A stretch of DNA of 64,000 nt from Desulfobacterales bacterium (GCA_016218685.1 JACRDD010000002.1:1-64000), one strand, 5' to 3'; counted from the stretch's first letter, positions 16,602 to 25,670 are shown. A program made the numbers and translations. Notes: a model not told the origin generated them from the sequence alone.

Positions 16602-19600
16602 ACCGCCTGAAAAGGCCTTCACGGACATCTTCATCAAACATCCGGTCCTGGCGGTGGTGGTCAACCTGGCCCTGATCCTGGCGGGCTGGCGCGCCCTGGC
16701 CTCCCTGCCGGTGCAGCAGTTTCCCAGCCTTAAAAGCGCCTCGGTGATCATCACCACCGTTTATACCGGCGCCAGCGCGGAGACCGTGCGCGGCTTTCTC
16801 ACCACACCCATCGAGCGCGTGGTGTCGGCCATCAGCGGGGTGGACCACATCGAATCCACCAGCCGCGCGGGCCTGAGCACGGTGACCGTGCGCCTGAAGT
16901 TGAACCACGACAGCACGGCGGCCCTGGCCGAAGTCACGGCCCGCTTGCAGCAGGTGCGCAGCGAACTGCCCGAGGAAGCCGAGCCGCCGGCGGTGGAGGT
17001 GCAGCGCGCCGACCGGCCCTACGGCACCTTTTACATCAGCTTTACTTCCGACGCGCGCCCGGTGCCCGCGATCACCGACTGGCTGATGCGCTCGCTGCAG
17101 CCGCAGTTCGCCACCATAGAAGGGGTCCAGCGGGTCACCATCGAAGGCGGCCGGCCCATCGCCATGCGGGTCTGGATCGACCCCGAGCGCCTGGCCAGCC
17201 TCAACCTTTCGCCCGGCGACGTACACGCGGCCTTGCAGCGCAACAACTTTTTGGCGGCCGTGGGCCGCACCAAGGGCAACCTGGTGCAGGTCAACCTGCT
17301 GGCCAACACCGACCTGCGCTCGGCCGATGAGTTCAAGCGTCTGATCGTGGCCGACCGCAACGGCGCCATCGTGCGCCTGAGCGATGTGGCCCGGGTGGAA
17401 CTGGGCGCCGAGGAAGCCGACATGGTGGCCAAGTACAACCAGGCCCAGGCAGTCTACCTGGGGATCTGGCCCCTGGTCGGTTCCAACGAGATCGATGTGG
17501 CCAAAAACCTGCGCGCCGAGATGGCGCGCATCCAGCCGACCCTGCCCCGGGACATCCACATGCGCCTGGTGTGGGACGGCACCATGTTCATGCGCAACGC
17601 CTTGGAGGAGATCACCAAGACCCTGGGCGAGACCATCCTGATCGTGGGCCTGGCGGTTTTCCTGTTCATGGGCTCCGTGCGCACGGCCCTGGTGCCGCTG
17701 TTGGCCATGCCGGTATCGCTGGTGGGCGCCGCCCTGGTGATGCTGGCTTTCGGCTTCAGCCTCAACCTTCTGACCATCCTGGCCATCGTGCTCTCGGTGG
17801 GGCTGGTGGTCGACGACGCCATCGTGGTGGTGGAAAACGTCGAGCGCCACGTGCAGTTGGGTAAGTCACGCCGCGAGGCGGCCATCATCGCCGCACGGGA
17901 ATTGCGCGGGCCGATCATCGCCATGACCATCACCCTGGCCGTGGTCTACGCGCCCATTGGCTTGCAGGGCGGCCTGACCGGATCGCTCTTTCTGGAATTC
18001 GCCATCACCCTGGCCGCGGCCGTGGTGGTGTCGGGCTTTGTCGCCTTGACCCTTTCGCCGGTACTTAGTTCGCGCTTCGTCCACCCCCAGGGCCGGGAGG
18101 GGTGGCTGACCACCCGGGTCAACGGCCTCTTCCTGCGGGTACGCCACGGGTATGCCTGGCTGCTCGAACACGTCCTTTCGATGCGCTGGGCCATCGCGAC
18201 GGCCGCGCTGATCATCATGCTGGCGGCCTGGCCGCTCTACCAGCAATCCAAACGCGAACTGGCGCCCGTCGAGGACCAAAGCCACATCAGCTTTTTCATG
18301 CAGTCGCCGCCCGATGCGACCCTGGATGCCTCCGACCGCGAGTCGCTCCAGGTGGTGCAAGCCGTGAAGGCGTTTCCCGAAGCCGATTTCATGTGGTCGC
18401 TGACCGCCTCCTGGGGCGGCTTCGGCGGCATGGTCACCAAGGATTGGAAGACGCGTGAGCGCTCCACGGCACAGATGTTCGGCGAAGTGTACGGTGCTGT
18501 CTCCCAGGTACCGGGATTGCAGGTCTTCCCGCGCCTGGATCCGCCCTTGCCCACCTCGGGCCAATATGACGTGGAATATGTAGTGCAAAGCGATGCGCCG
18601 CCCGAGCAGCAGTTGCAACTGGTGCATGCCATCGTAATGGCCGGCATGCAGAGCGGCAAATTCCTCTACGTGGACACGGACCTGAAGATCGATCTGCCCG
18701 AGGCCCACGTGGTGATCGATCGCGAACGGCTCGCCGACCTGGGCCTCGATCTGGCCACCCTGGGCCGCGAGCTGGGCACCCTGCTCGGCGGGGCCTATGT
18801 CAACCGCTTCAACTACTACGACCGCAGCTACAAAGTGATTCCGCAGATCGGCGACGAGGACCGGACGACCCTGGCGCCGCTGCTCGACCTCAAGATCAAG
18901 ACGCCCGACGGCAGCCTGGTGCCGGTCTCGGCCTTTGTGCACATCGAAACCGGCACCGCGCCGCGCACCCTGAACCGTTTCCAGCAGCGCAACGCCGTGC
19001 GCATCTTCGGCGGGGTCCAGCCCAATGTCACCAAGGAAGAGGGGTTGCGGGTGCTGGAAACGGCCGCGGCGTCCGTCGGCGGCGACAATTTGAACCATGA
19101 TTATGCCGGCGAATCGCGCCAGATCCGCCAGGAGGGCGAGTCGCTCACGGCCACCTTCGGCTTTGCCCTGGTGCTGATCTACCTGGTGCTCAGCGCCCAG
19201 TTCCGCAGTTTCCGCGATCCGCTGATCATCCTGGCAGGCTCGGTGCCCCTGGCCATCTCCGGTGCCCTGATCTTCACCTATCTCGATCTGACCACCATCA
19301 ACATCTACTCCCAGGTGGGCCTGATCACCCTGGTGGGCCTGGTGGCCAAGAACGGCATTCTGATCGTGGAGTTCGCCAACCGCCTGCGGGAAAACGGCCT
19401 GGACAAAGACGCGGCCGTGCGCGAGGCGGCCCTGACCCGCTTGCGGCCGGTGCTGATGACCTCGGCCGCCACGGTGCTGGGCCACTTTCCCCTGGTGCTG
19501 GTCGCAGGGCCGGGCGCCGAGGCGCGCAACAGCATCGGCACGGTGCTGGTCACGGGCATGTTCCTGGGCACCGTCTTCACCCTGGTGGTCGTGCCGGTAT

Positions 19601-19713
19601 TCTACTCGCTGATCGCCGGCGCCCGCCAGGCCGTCCCGGCGGAAGCCCAAGGCCAACAATCGATCGCGACGCCGGCCGGCGCGATTTGCCAAATCGGGAT
19701 GCAGGACGCATAG
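16564..19713 (+). CDS. RND multidrug efflux permease (HAE1-like)
   Basis: A 1049-residue proton-driven inner-membrane exporter of the AcrB/MexF class. It has the duplicated topology: TM1 near residue 30, a large periplasmic loop, TM2-6 with GLVVDDAIVVVENVERH (the TM4 Asp-Asp proton relay) around residue 417, then TM7 at about 545, a second large loop, and TM8-12 with LVGLVAKNGILIVEFANRL. Length is typical. The start at 16564 follows AAGGAAGG; the frame open to 16354 overlaps the adaptor and is not needed. Substrates are likely hydrophobic drugs, bile-like compounds or solvents, but are not defined. Confidence 0.95.
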   Translation: MTRPSEPRPIVCKPPEKAFTDIFIKHPVLAVVVNLALILAGWRALASLPVQQFPSLKSASVIITTVYTGASAETVRGFLTTPIERVVSAISGVDHIESTSRAGLSTVTVRLKLNHDSTAALAEVTARLQQVRSELPEEAEPPAVEVQRADRPYGTFYISFTSDARPVPAITDWLMRSLQPQFATIEGVQRVTIEGGRPIAMRVWIDPERLASLNLSPGDVHAALQRNNFLAAVGRTKGNLVQVNLLANTDLRSADEFKRLIVADRNGAIVRLSDVARVELGAEEADMVAKYNQAQAVYLGIWPLVGSNEIDVAKNLRAEMARIQPTLPRDIHMRLVWDGTMFMRNALEEITKTLGETILIVGLAVFLFMGSVRTALVPLLAMPVSLVGAALVMLAFGFSLNLLTILAIVLSVGLVVDDAIVVVENVERHVQLGKSRREAAIIAARELRGPIIAMTITLAVVYAPIGLQGGLTGSLFLEFAITLAAAVVVSGFVALTLSPVLSSRFVHPQGREGWLTTRVNGLFLRVRHGYAWLLEHVLSMRWAIATAALIIMLAAWPLYQQSKRELAPVEDQSHISFFMQSPPDATLDASDRESLQVVQAVKAFPEADFMWSLTASWGGFGGMVTKDWKTRERSTAQMFGEVYGAVSQVPGLQVFPRLDPPLPTSGQYDVEYVVQSDAPPEQQLQLVHAIVMAGMQSGKFLYVDTDLKIDLPEAHVVIDRERLADLGLDLATLGRELGTLLGGAYVNRFNYYDRSYKVIPQIGDEDRTTLAPLLDLKIKTPDGSLVPVSAFVHIETGTAPRTLNRFQQRNAVRIFGGVQPNVTKEEGLRVLETAAASVGGDNLNHDYAGESRQIRQEGESLTATFGFALVLIYLVLSAQFRSFRDPLIILAGSVPLAISGALIFTYLDLTTINIYSQVGLITLVGLVAKNGILIVEFANRLRENGLDKDAAVREAALTRLRPVLMTSAATVLGHFPLVLVAGPGAEARNSIGTVLVTGMFLGTVFTLVVVPVFYSLIAGARQAVPAEAQGQQSIATPAGAICQIGMQDA

Positions 19714-19737
19714 TGGCTTGCAAAGGGGGGACACGCC

Positions 19738-20577
19738 ATGCAAAGCTTAAAAGGAAAGACACTCTTCATCACCGGTGCCAGCCGGGGCATCGGCCTGGCC
19801 ATCGCCTTGCGGGCCGCGGCCGACGGCGCCAACATCGCCATCGCGGCCAAGACCACCCAACCCCATCCCAAGCTGCCGGGCACCATCTACACCGCCGCCG
19901 ACGCGATCGAAAAGGCCGGCGGCCGGGCCCTGCCGGTGGAGGCCGACATCCGCTTTGAAGAGCAGATCGTGGCGGCCGTGACCAAAACGGCAGCGGTCTT
20001 CGGCGGCATCGACATCCTGGTCAACAACGCCAGTGCCATCTTCCTGGCCGGCACGGCCGATACGCCTATGAAGCGCTTCGACCTGATGCACCAGGTCAAC
20101 GCCCGGGGCACCTTCGCCTGCTCCCAGGCCTGCCTGCCCTATCTCAAGAAGGCGCCCAACCCCCACATCCTGACCCTCTCGCCACCGCTCAACATGGACC
20201 CCAACTGGTTCGCCCCCCACGTGGCCTACACCATGGCCAAGTACGGCATGAGCATGTGCGTGCTGGGCATGAGCCAGGAGCTGCGACCGCTGGGCATCGC
20301 CGTCAACGCCCTCTGGCCGCGCACGCCCATCGACACCTCGGCCGTGCGCAACCTGCTGGGCGGCGACGAGACCCTGCGCGGCAGCCGCACCCCCCAGATC
20401 ATCGCCGACGCGGCCCACCTGATCCTCACCCGCGACAGCCGCACCTGCACCGGCCACTTCTTCCTGGACGAGCCGCTGCTGCGCGAGGCCGGCGTCACCG
20501 ACTTCGAAAAGTACGCCGTGGTGCCGGGCGCGCCTCTGTTGCCGGATTTTTTCTTGTCGGAAGCCAATTTTCGCTGA
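19738..20577 (+). CDS. SDR family oxidoreductase, HSDL2-like
   Basis: A 279-residue short-chain dehydrogenase/reductase. The cofactor motif TGASRGIG is at residues 13-20, NNAS near 96, and the active-site YTMAKYG near 162-168. The usual catalytic Ser position falls in the stretch LTLSPPLNMDP, which together with NALWPRTPIDT is characteristic of the HSDL2-like (hydroxysteroid dehydrogenase-like 2) branch rather than of FabG. Probably NADP-dependent, cytoplasmic, acting on an acyl or sterol-like substrate. It starts 24 bases after the RND pump with AAGGGGG ahead, so it may belong to that operon. Confidence 0.88.
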   Translation: MQSLKGKTLFITGASRGIGLAIALRAAADGANIAIAAKTTQPHPKLPGTIYTAADAIEKAGGRALPVEADIRFEEQIVAAVTKTAAVFGGIDILVNNASAIFLAGTADTPMKRFDLMHQVNARGTFACSQACLPYLKKAPNPHILTLSPPLNMDPNWFAPHVAYTMAKYGMSMCVLGMSQELRPLGIAVNALWPRTPIDTSAVRNLLGGDETLRGSRTPQIIADAAHLILTRDSRTCTGHFFLDEPLLREAGVTDFEKYAVVPGAPLLPDFFLSEANFR

Positions 20578-20607
20578 GTTCCCTCGCCGGTGAAGGCTCA
20601 CATCCGC

Positions 20608-20661
20608 CGAACCGACTCGGTTCGCCTTGAAAATTCGGATTGACACTCCGAGTTTTCAAGG
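20608..20661. other. Two adjacent hairpins after the SDR gene
   Basis: CGAACCGA and TCGGTTCG (20608-20624) form a perfect 8-bp stem. Directly next to it CCTTGAAAATTCGGA and TCCGAGTTTTCAAGG (20625-20661) form a 15-bp stem with one G-T pair and a 7-base loop. The run that follows on the plus strand is A-rich rather than T-rich, so this is not a classic intrinsic terminator, though it may still stop or protect the upstream mRNA. Confidence 0.55.
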
Positions 20662-20817
20662 CCAAAAAAAGCACTCATGCCTCCCCGGAATCAGGTTTTT
20701 GAAATGATTGGACAAGATGATGCTGTCCGTTTATCGTATGCATCTAACGATATCGATCCCTCCGATCTGGGCCTGGAGTAGGGGGATCGAACATAGCAGA
20801 AGCATAAGGAGGCCGCC

Positions 20818-21942
20818 GTGCCGAGTTCGCCGGTCCATTATCACGAAGGCCAGTTCCCTCCCCGAAAGATCGATTGGGAACGGTTGATTCCCTTGATAGG
20901 CCCCGCAAGTGCTGCCTTGGCACGCTTCGACGGTGCTCTGGCGGCGGTGCCCAACGCGGCCGTGCTGCTCTCGCCGCTGATGACCCAGGAGGCGGTGCTT
21001 TCCTCGCGCATTGAAGGTACCCAAGCCACCATGGGTGACGTATTGGAGTATGAGGCCGGAGTGGCGCCCAAAGACGCTGACCCCCGGCAAACCGCCGATA
21101 TCCAGGAAGTGCTCAACTACCGCAAAGCCATGTGGCGGGCGGTGGAACTATTGGACGAACTGCCCTTATGCCAGCGAGTGCTCAAGGAAGCCCACCGGGT
21201 GCTTATGGAAGGCGTGCGCGGCCGGGGCAAGGCGCCGGGCGAGTATCGTAGAATCCCCAACTGGATAGGCCCCCCGGGCTGTACTATGGAAGATGCCAAA
21301 TATGTGCCCATCTCCAGCGATCGTTTGCCGGCTGCCATGGACCGCTGGGAGCATTACATCCACGCGGATGCGCCGGATCGGCTGGTTCAGCTCGCCATGC
21401 TGCATGCCGAGTTCGAGGCCCTGCACCCTTTTCTGGACGGTAACGGCCGCCTGGGACGGATGTTCGTGCCGCTGTTTCTCTTCAGCATCAATGCCCTGCG
21501 CAGCCCCATGTTTTACATCAGCGCCTATCTCGAGGCACGCCGGGACCAATATTATGAGCGCCTGCTGGCGGTATCGCGGGACGGCGATTGGACCGCCTGG
21601 TGCATCTTCTTCCTGACGGCGATCGGCGCCCAGGCCAACGAAAATCACGATAAAGCGATTGCCATTTTGAATCTTTACGAGGCTGAAAAAAACCGCATCA
21701 TGGCGCTTACCCGCTCTCAATTTGCCATCAAGGCGCTGGATTTCCTTTTCAAACGCCCGATTTTTCCGGTGTCGGCATTTTACAGCGAATCAGGCATTCC
21801 GGACCCTTCAGCTCGCAAGATTCTTAAAACCTTGCGGGAAAACCAATTTTTCAACACCTTGCGTGAAACCAAAGGCCGCCAACCAGCAGTTTTGGTTTTT
21901 CGAGACCTTTTAAACATTGCCGAAGGTCGGCAAGTATTTTGA
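20818..21942 (+). CDS. Fic family AMPylase-type protein (class II)
   Basis: A 374-residue Fic-domain protein, predicted to transfer AMP (or another nucleotide part) from ATP to a hydroxyl side chain of a target protein. The active-site motif HPFLDGNGRLGR starts at His203. An N-terminal inhibitory helix carries the S/TxxxEG/N motif as SSRIEG at 62-67, placing it in class II, where the inhibitory helix is in the same protein. A Fic_N region precedes the core and a winged-helix-like tail (about 290-370) follows, as in the SoFic type. GTG start with AAGGAGG 5 bases upstream. It stands alone; no separate antitoxin gene is seen. Confidence 0.93.
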   Translation: MPSSPVHYHEGQFPPRKIDWERLIPLIGPASAALARFDGALAAVPNAAVLLSPLMTQEAVLSSRIEGTQATMGDVLEYEAGVAPKDADPRQTADIQEVLNYRKAMWRAVELLDELPLCQRVLKEAHRVLMEGVRGRGKAPGEYRRIPNWIGPPGCTMEDAKYVPISSDRLPAAMDRWEHYIHADAPDRLVQLAMLHAEFEALHPFLDGNGRLGRMFVPLFLFSINALRSPMFYISAYLEARRDQYYERLLAVSRDGDWTAWCIFFLTAIGAQANENHDKAIAILNLYEAEKNRIMALTRSQFAIKALDFLFKRPIFPVSAFYSESGIPDPSARKILKTLRENQFFNTLRETKGRQPAVLVFRDLLNIAEGRQVF

Positions 21943-22031
21943 CGATAATGGATTATCGGCAAGTGGCTTTGTCGATAATGAAACCGGTTTTTATTATCGG
22001 CTAATCGGTTTGCCAATAATTCGTTATCGGC
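21919..22031. repeat. Cluster of short ATTATCGGC repeats and inverted copies
   Basis: The 3' end of the Fic gene and the following bases hold three forward copies of (A/G)TTATCGGC at 21952, 21993 and 22023, inverted partial copies GATAAT at 21944 and 21974 (30 bases apart), and a GCCGA/TCGGC palindrome at 21919-21931. Several pairs can form small hairpins, for example GATAATGGATTATC at 21944-21957. Function unknown; it could be a set of protein-binding sites or a degenerate tandem repeat. Confidence 0.5.
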
Positions 22032-22252
22032 TAAGATCGCCTGATCGTCCAGCGCCGGGTTTAATGAAAGGAACTGCCGCTGAAAGCAGCATTGGCCAGG
22101 TGGGCCAAATTTCGATAAATATAGTCCACAACCCAAATGGTGTAATGAAGGCGCTTTGATTACACTCATTCCGAAATTGATTACCCCAATTCACCAAGGA
22201 CTAGGCTGCCAAAGGTTTCGACGCCCCACTCTTCTTCGCCTGCCGCGCCTTT
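22032..22252. other. Intergenic stretch between Fic and the aldo/keto reductase
   Basis: Together with the repeat cluster, this makes 310 bases without a gene between two convergent genes. No promoter, terminator hairpin with T-run, or convincing coding frame is visible in it. Confidence 0.5.
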
Positions 22253-23677
22253 TCATGGTGCCGCGCTCACACTCGGGCTGTCGGCCGTGTGGCCCGCCTT
22301 GTCCACGGCCCGAACGATATACGTGTGCGCGCCGGTCGGCGCGTTGCCTTTGAAGACATCATCGTAATGGAATCGCGCCATGCCGATCTGGGGCCGGTGG
22401 GGCACCCGGGCGATTTCCTGGTTGTCGCGCAGGACCGCATAGTGGTCGATGGCCGCGGCGCCGGCATAGGCGCAGTCCCAGCTCACGCGCACGGCCGCGC
22501 GGCCCAGGGCCGGTGACGAGTCGGCTTCCACGCCCACATGGCGCGGCGGGGTCAGGCCGATGGCCGGGCGCTGGAAGTAAACGTTGGCCCTCTCCTTGCC
22601 CGCCGCCGTGACGCGCGCCTCGACGGCCGCCATCTGGGCCTCGCTCAGCGGCGCGGCGAGCTGGGCGGCCTCGAGATTGGCGCTCAACTGGCATTGGGAC
22701 GGATCGTCGTCCACGTGGCCGATCCCGGTGATCAGGGTGCAGACCCCCGCCATGGAAAGCGCGTGGTGGATCAGCTCCCGGCTGGGCAGGGCCGGCGAGC
22801 CGACCTGGTAGTAGACGTGCTCGACGGCGTTCGAGAAGACCGGCGCCTTGTGGTAGTAGGCGGCATCCGCAAAAACCTTCATGCCCACGATGCCCATGTC
22901 GGCCGCGGCGGCCGCGGCGATGGCATTGTGCCGGTGGGCCAGATGCTTCCCGTCGCTGGCGTTGACCGTCACCAGCAGCGTATCGATCACCCGATGGTAA
23001 TCGCGTTGAATGGCATACATCAGGGCCGGCGAGTTCCAGTGGCCGCTCATGCCGATGTGCCGTACCAGCTTCTCCTTCTTGGGGTTGCAGCCCGTGCGGT
23101 TGGTGCCTTCGCGCAGGTCCAGCATGGCGGCCAGGGCTCCCATCCAGGGCCGCTCGGGGGAGGGATCGTCGAAGCCCTCGAAGAGCATGTCGACCTCATC
23201 CAGGGTATTGAGGTTGTGAAACTGGATGCTGTCCACATAGGCGCCCTCGGGATAGCCCTGGCCGTCGCCGAACATCAGGCGCAGCGAGCGGCGCAGGTCA
23301 TCGACGCAGGTGGCCACGCCCGAGCCGTCGGTCATGCCGTCGCTCCAGTTGGTGCGAAAGCGCTTGCCTTCCGGGCAGCGCGCGGTGCGCACATGGGTTT
23401 TGGTGGCCATGAAGAGCTCGGCCCGCGCCCGGGGATCGTAGTTGGCCGCGGCCGGTGACAAGCCCAGGCGCCGGAAGGCCTGGCCGAAGTTTTGCTGGCT
23501 TGGCCCATACACATTCGAGCTATCCATGTAATTGATGCCCAGGCGATGGGCTTTTTCGATGATGGCGATGGCGTCGATGCCCTCGCCGGTCCACTGCAGG
23601 GAGGCCTGGCCGCCCAGACCGAGGGTGGTGACCATGCGTTCGGTGCGCCCCAGCCGGCGCCGGATTGGAAATGCCAT
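22253..23677 (-). CDS. Aldo/keto reductase with C-terminal fibronectin-III-like domain
   Basis: A 474-residue protein. Residues 1 to about 370 form an aldo/keto reductase barrel with the catalytic tetrad visible as Asp52 and Tyr57 in DSSNVYG, Lys92 in ATKTH and His153 in QFHNL. The C-terminal 100 residues, from PPRHVGVEAD through RVSWDCAYAGAAAIDHYAVLRD to HTYIVRAVDKAGHTADS, have the strand pattern of a fibronectin type III domain. AKR enzymes are usually 300-350 residues, so this tail is extra. No signal peptide is present. AAAGGAG precedes the ATG. It lies downstream of the UxaA-type genes on the same strand, separated by a palindromic element. Confidence 0.85.
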   Translation of the reverse strand: MAFPIRRRLGRTERMVTTLGLGGQASLQWTGEGIDAIAIIEKAHRLGINYMDSSNVYGPSQQNFGQAFRRLGLSPAAANYDPRARAELFMATKTHVRTARCPEGKRFRTNWSDGMTDGSGVATCVDDLRRSLRLMFGDGQGYPEGAYVDSIQFHNLNTLDEVDMLFEGFDDPSPERPWMGALAAMLDLREGTNRTGCNPKKEKLVRHIGMSGHWNSPALMYAIQRDYHRVIDTLLVTVNASDGKHLAHRHNAIAAAAAADMGIVGMKVFADAAYYHKAPVFSNAVEHVYYQVGSPALPSRELIHHALSMAGVCTLITGIGHVDDDPSQCQLSANLEAAQLAAPLSEAQMAAVEARVTAAGKERANVYFQRPAIGLTPPRHVGVEADSSPALGRAAVRVSWDCAYAGAAAIDHYAVLRDNQEIARVPHRPQIGMARFHYDDVFKGNAPTGAHTYIVRAVDKAGHTADSPSVSAAP

Positions 23678-23710
23678 CTCGATGCTCCTTTCTTGGGTGA
23701 CAATGCTACG

Positions 23711-23858
23711 CTCGTGTCCGTTCAGGGATGAGATATTTTCGTCGCGTTCAAGGCGGACGAAAATTTTAACCGCAGGAATATATGGACATATTTCGAGGAT
23801 TAAAATTTTCGCCCAACGCCGAAATCGGCGAAAATAGCCATTCCTGTGCGGACACGGG
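23711..23858. repeat. Palindromic structured element, copy A (about 148 bp)
   Basis: The whole segment folds back on itself. Outer arms start CTCGTGTCCG and end CGGACACGGG. The inner stem CGAAAATTTTAA (23758-23769) is perfectly complementary to TTAAAATTTTCG (23800-23811). The tip is AATAT/ATATT with a 6-base loop. Between the stems lie the unpaired motifs CAAGGC (23749), ACCGCAGG (23769), TCGAGGA (23793) and CAACGCC (23814). The same motifs in the same order and spacing occur in copy B at 52336-52480 with unrelated stem sequences. The right arm abuts the stop codon of the UxaA-type gene. Confidence 0.85.
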
Positions 23859-25016
23859 CTAAAACGCCGGATGCAAAGTGTACATGCAGACGATGCCCTC
23901 CTGGCGGTTCACTTCGGCCTTGGTCGGTTCTCCGTCCAGAACGCGCGCGAGCAGTTGCGCGATCGTGCGTCCCACCGCATCCAGCGACGTTCCCTCCAGA
24001 ATCACGCCGGCATCGATGTCCATGTCGTCTTCCATGCGGCGATAGAGGGTGCTGGTGCTGGCCACCTTGACGACCGGCACGATGGGATACCCGACGGGAG
24101 TGCCGCGCCCGGTAGTAAAGAGGATTGCCTGGCAGCCGGCCGCGGCCAGCCCGGTCATGGATTCAGTGTCGTAGCCCGGGCCGTCCATCAGCACGACCCC
24201 CTTGGCGTCGGGCAGTTGGCCATAGGCCACCACCTGGGTGATCGGGCGGCTGCCCGATTTGACGATGCACCCCAGTGACTTCTCCTGAATCGAACTCATG
24301 CCGCCGTCCATGTTGCCGGGAGCGATCACGTAGGCGGCCAGGGGGCCCAGCAGGTCGTGGGTCAACTGCTCCGCCTCGGCCACCATGCTGCCGATCCGGC
24401 CGGCCACCTCCGGGTTGCAGGCGCGGCGCTGCAAGATGTGGCTGGTGCCGATCATTTCGGTATCTTCGGTAAGGATCACGGTGCCGCCGCGATCCACCAG
24501 CCAGTCCGAGACCCGGCCCACGGCGGGGTTGGCCGTGAGGCCCGAAAAGGCGTCCGAGCCGCCGCACTCCAGGCCCAGGCAGATGCGGTCCAGCGGCAGG
24601 GGCCGGCGCTCCTGACGGGCCGCGTCGGCCAGCAGGCCGTTGACGATCTCGATGCCCCGGGCCGTGGCGCGGCGGGTGCCGCCCAGCTTCTGGATCTCGA
24701 GATGGGCCACCGGTTTTCCCGCAAGGGCGATCTGCGCGGCCAGGCCTTCGGCCTTGATCATCTCGCACCCCAGGCCGACCACCAGCGCGGCGGCCACATT
24801 GGGATTTCGGCCCAGATTGGCCAGGACGCGGGTGTGCATCTCGATCTCCACGGCCCGGCCGCAGCCATGGCCGTGGTACAGGGGCACGACCTGGGGCACG
24901 GCCCGGGCGATGGCCGCCACCACGCCGTTGGCGCAGGCCACCGAAGGGATCACGGCCACGTGGTTGCGGATTCCGGCCGATCCGTCCGACCGCGCGAAGC
25001 CCAGAAAAGTCTCCAT
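23859..25016 (-). CDS. UxaA-type hydrolase, large subunit (altronate dehydratase C-terminal domain)
   Basis: A 385-residue protein matching the large domain of altronate/galactarate dehydratases, which dehydrate sugar acids. Landmarks are GFARSDGSAGIRNHVAVIPSV at the N terminus, HGHGCGRAVE near residue 48, GLECGGSDAFSG near 150, MDGGMSSIQEKSLGCIVKSG near 240 and FTTGRGTPVGYPIVPVVKV near 305. Cys residues in GHGCG and LECGGSD fit the iron-binding site of the family. In E. coli UxaA this domain is fused to a SAF domain; here the SAF part is a separate gene one base upstream. The true substrate (altronate, galactarate, sulfolactate-like) is not determined. Confidence 0.88.
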   Translation of the reverse strand: METFLGFARSDGSAGIRNHVAVIPSVACANGVVAAIARAVPQVVPLYHGHGCGRAVEIEMHTRVLANLGRNPNVAAALVVGLGCEMIKAEGLAAQIALAGKPVAHLEIQKLGGTRRATARGIEIVNGLLADAARQERRPLPLDRICLGLECGGSDAFSGLTANPAVGRVSDWLVDRGGTVILTEDTEMIGTSHILQRRACNPEVAGRIGSMVAEAEQLTHDLLGPLAAYVIAPGNMDGGMSSIQEKSLGCIVKSGSRPITQVVAYGQLPDAKGVVLMDGPGYDTESMTGLAAAGCQAILFTTGRGTPVGYPIVPVVKVASTSTLYRRMEDDMDIDAGVILEGTSLDAVGRTIAQLLARVLDGEPTKAEVNRQEGIVCMYTLHPAF

Positions 25017-25017
25017 A

Positions 25018-25287
25018 TTATTCCTTCTCCACCGGCATCAGATTGTGGGTGTGCACCCATTGGCCGGGCCGGATGGCCTCCTTGGCCCGGCCGATGACTT
25101 CGCCGTACTTGACAATAGGCGCCTGGGCCGCCAGGTCCTTTATGGCCACCTTGTGGCCGCACGGAATATCGGTGAACGCCACCAGGGCCGGGCCGCCCGG
25201 CCATTGCAAGGCTTCTCCCTTTTTGAAATCCCGTAGGGCCACGGCCACGTTGTCCTTGTCATCAACGAAGATCAGTTGGGATGCCAT
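25018..25287 (-). CDS. UxaA-type hydrolase, small SAF-domain subunit
   Basis: An 89-residue protein equal to the N-terminal SAF domain of altronate dehydratase. It shows DNVAVALRDFKKGE, DIPCGHKVAIKDLAAQAPIVKYGEVIG (the conserved core) and WVHTHNLMP at the C terminus. It pairs with the large subunit encoded right after it, and the two stop/start codons are one base apart. The start at 25287 has AAAGGAG in front; an in-frame extension to 25530 would overlap the small membrane protein and is rejected. Confidence in the pairing is high because the two-gene arrangement is common. Confidence 0.88.
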   Translation of the reverse strand: MASQLIFVDDKDNVAVALRDFKKGEALQWPGGPALVAFTDIPCGHKVAIKDLAAQAPIVKYGEVIGRAKEAIRPGQWVHTHNLMPVEKE

Positions 25288-25316
25288 GGAACACTCCTTT
25301 CGCGCGTCGCGGCCGG

Positions 25317-25520
25317 CTATATTCTGAAAAAATAAGGGATTGCCAGGAGTACGGTGCCAATAGAGACCGCCAGGATAGCGTTGGATACAAAATAGGGGAA
25401 GATCATGAGCGCTATCCCGCAAATGAGCGGAACCACCGCCCCCTGCTTTTTCCCGTAGATGAAGAAGCCCAGGCCGATCGAACCGAATAGCACGCTCCAG
25501 ATAAGGGACCAGCTGTCCAT
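25317..25520 (-). CDS. Small two-helix membrane protein, 67 residues
   Basis: A short hydrophobic protein, MDSWSLIWSVLFGSIGLGFF then a YGKKQGA turn, then two hydrophobic stretches ending IPYFFRI. It has two or three membrane helices with the basic loop YGKKQ. It resembles small membrane proteins of bacterial genomes often annotated as amino acid transport proteins, but with no known function. GGTGAGG precedes the ATG. It lies 29 bases ahead of the SAF subunit on the same strand and may share its transcript. Confidence 0.7.
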   Translation of the reverse strand: MDSWSLIWSVLFGSIGLGFFIYGKKQGAVVPLICGIALMIFPYFVSNAILAVSIGTVLLAIPYFFRI

Positions 25521-25670
25521 GCAGCCTCACCAGCGCGACGCCATAAAGTTAAAAACTAGACGGAATCTTCCTTGCTCATTGGATCATCCGTTCCAGTAAA
25601 TATTTATGGTGTAATTTCGTATGTAAGACAAGAGCGTGTTTGTGATCGCGGCACGAAACCGGCTGCTGGG

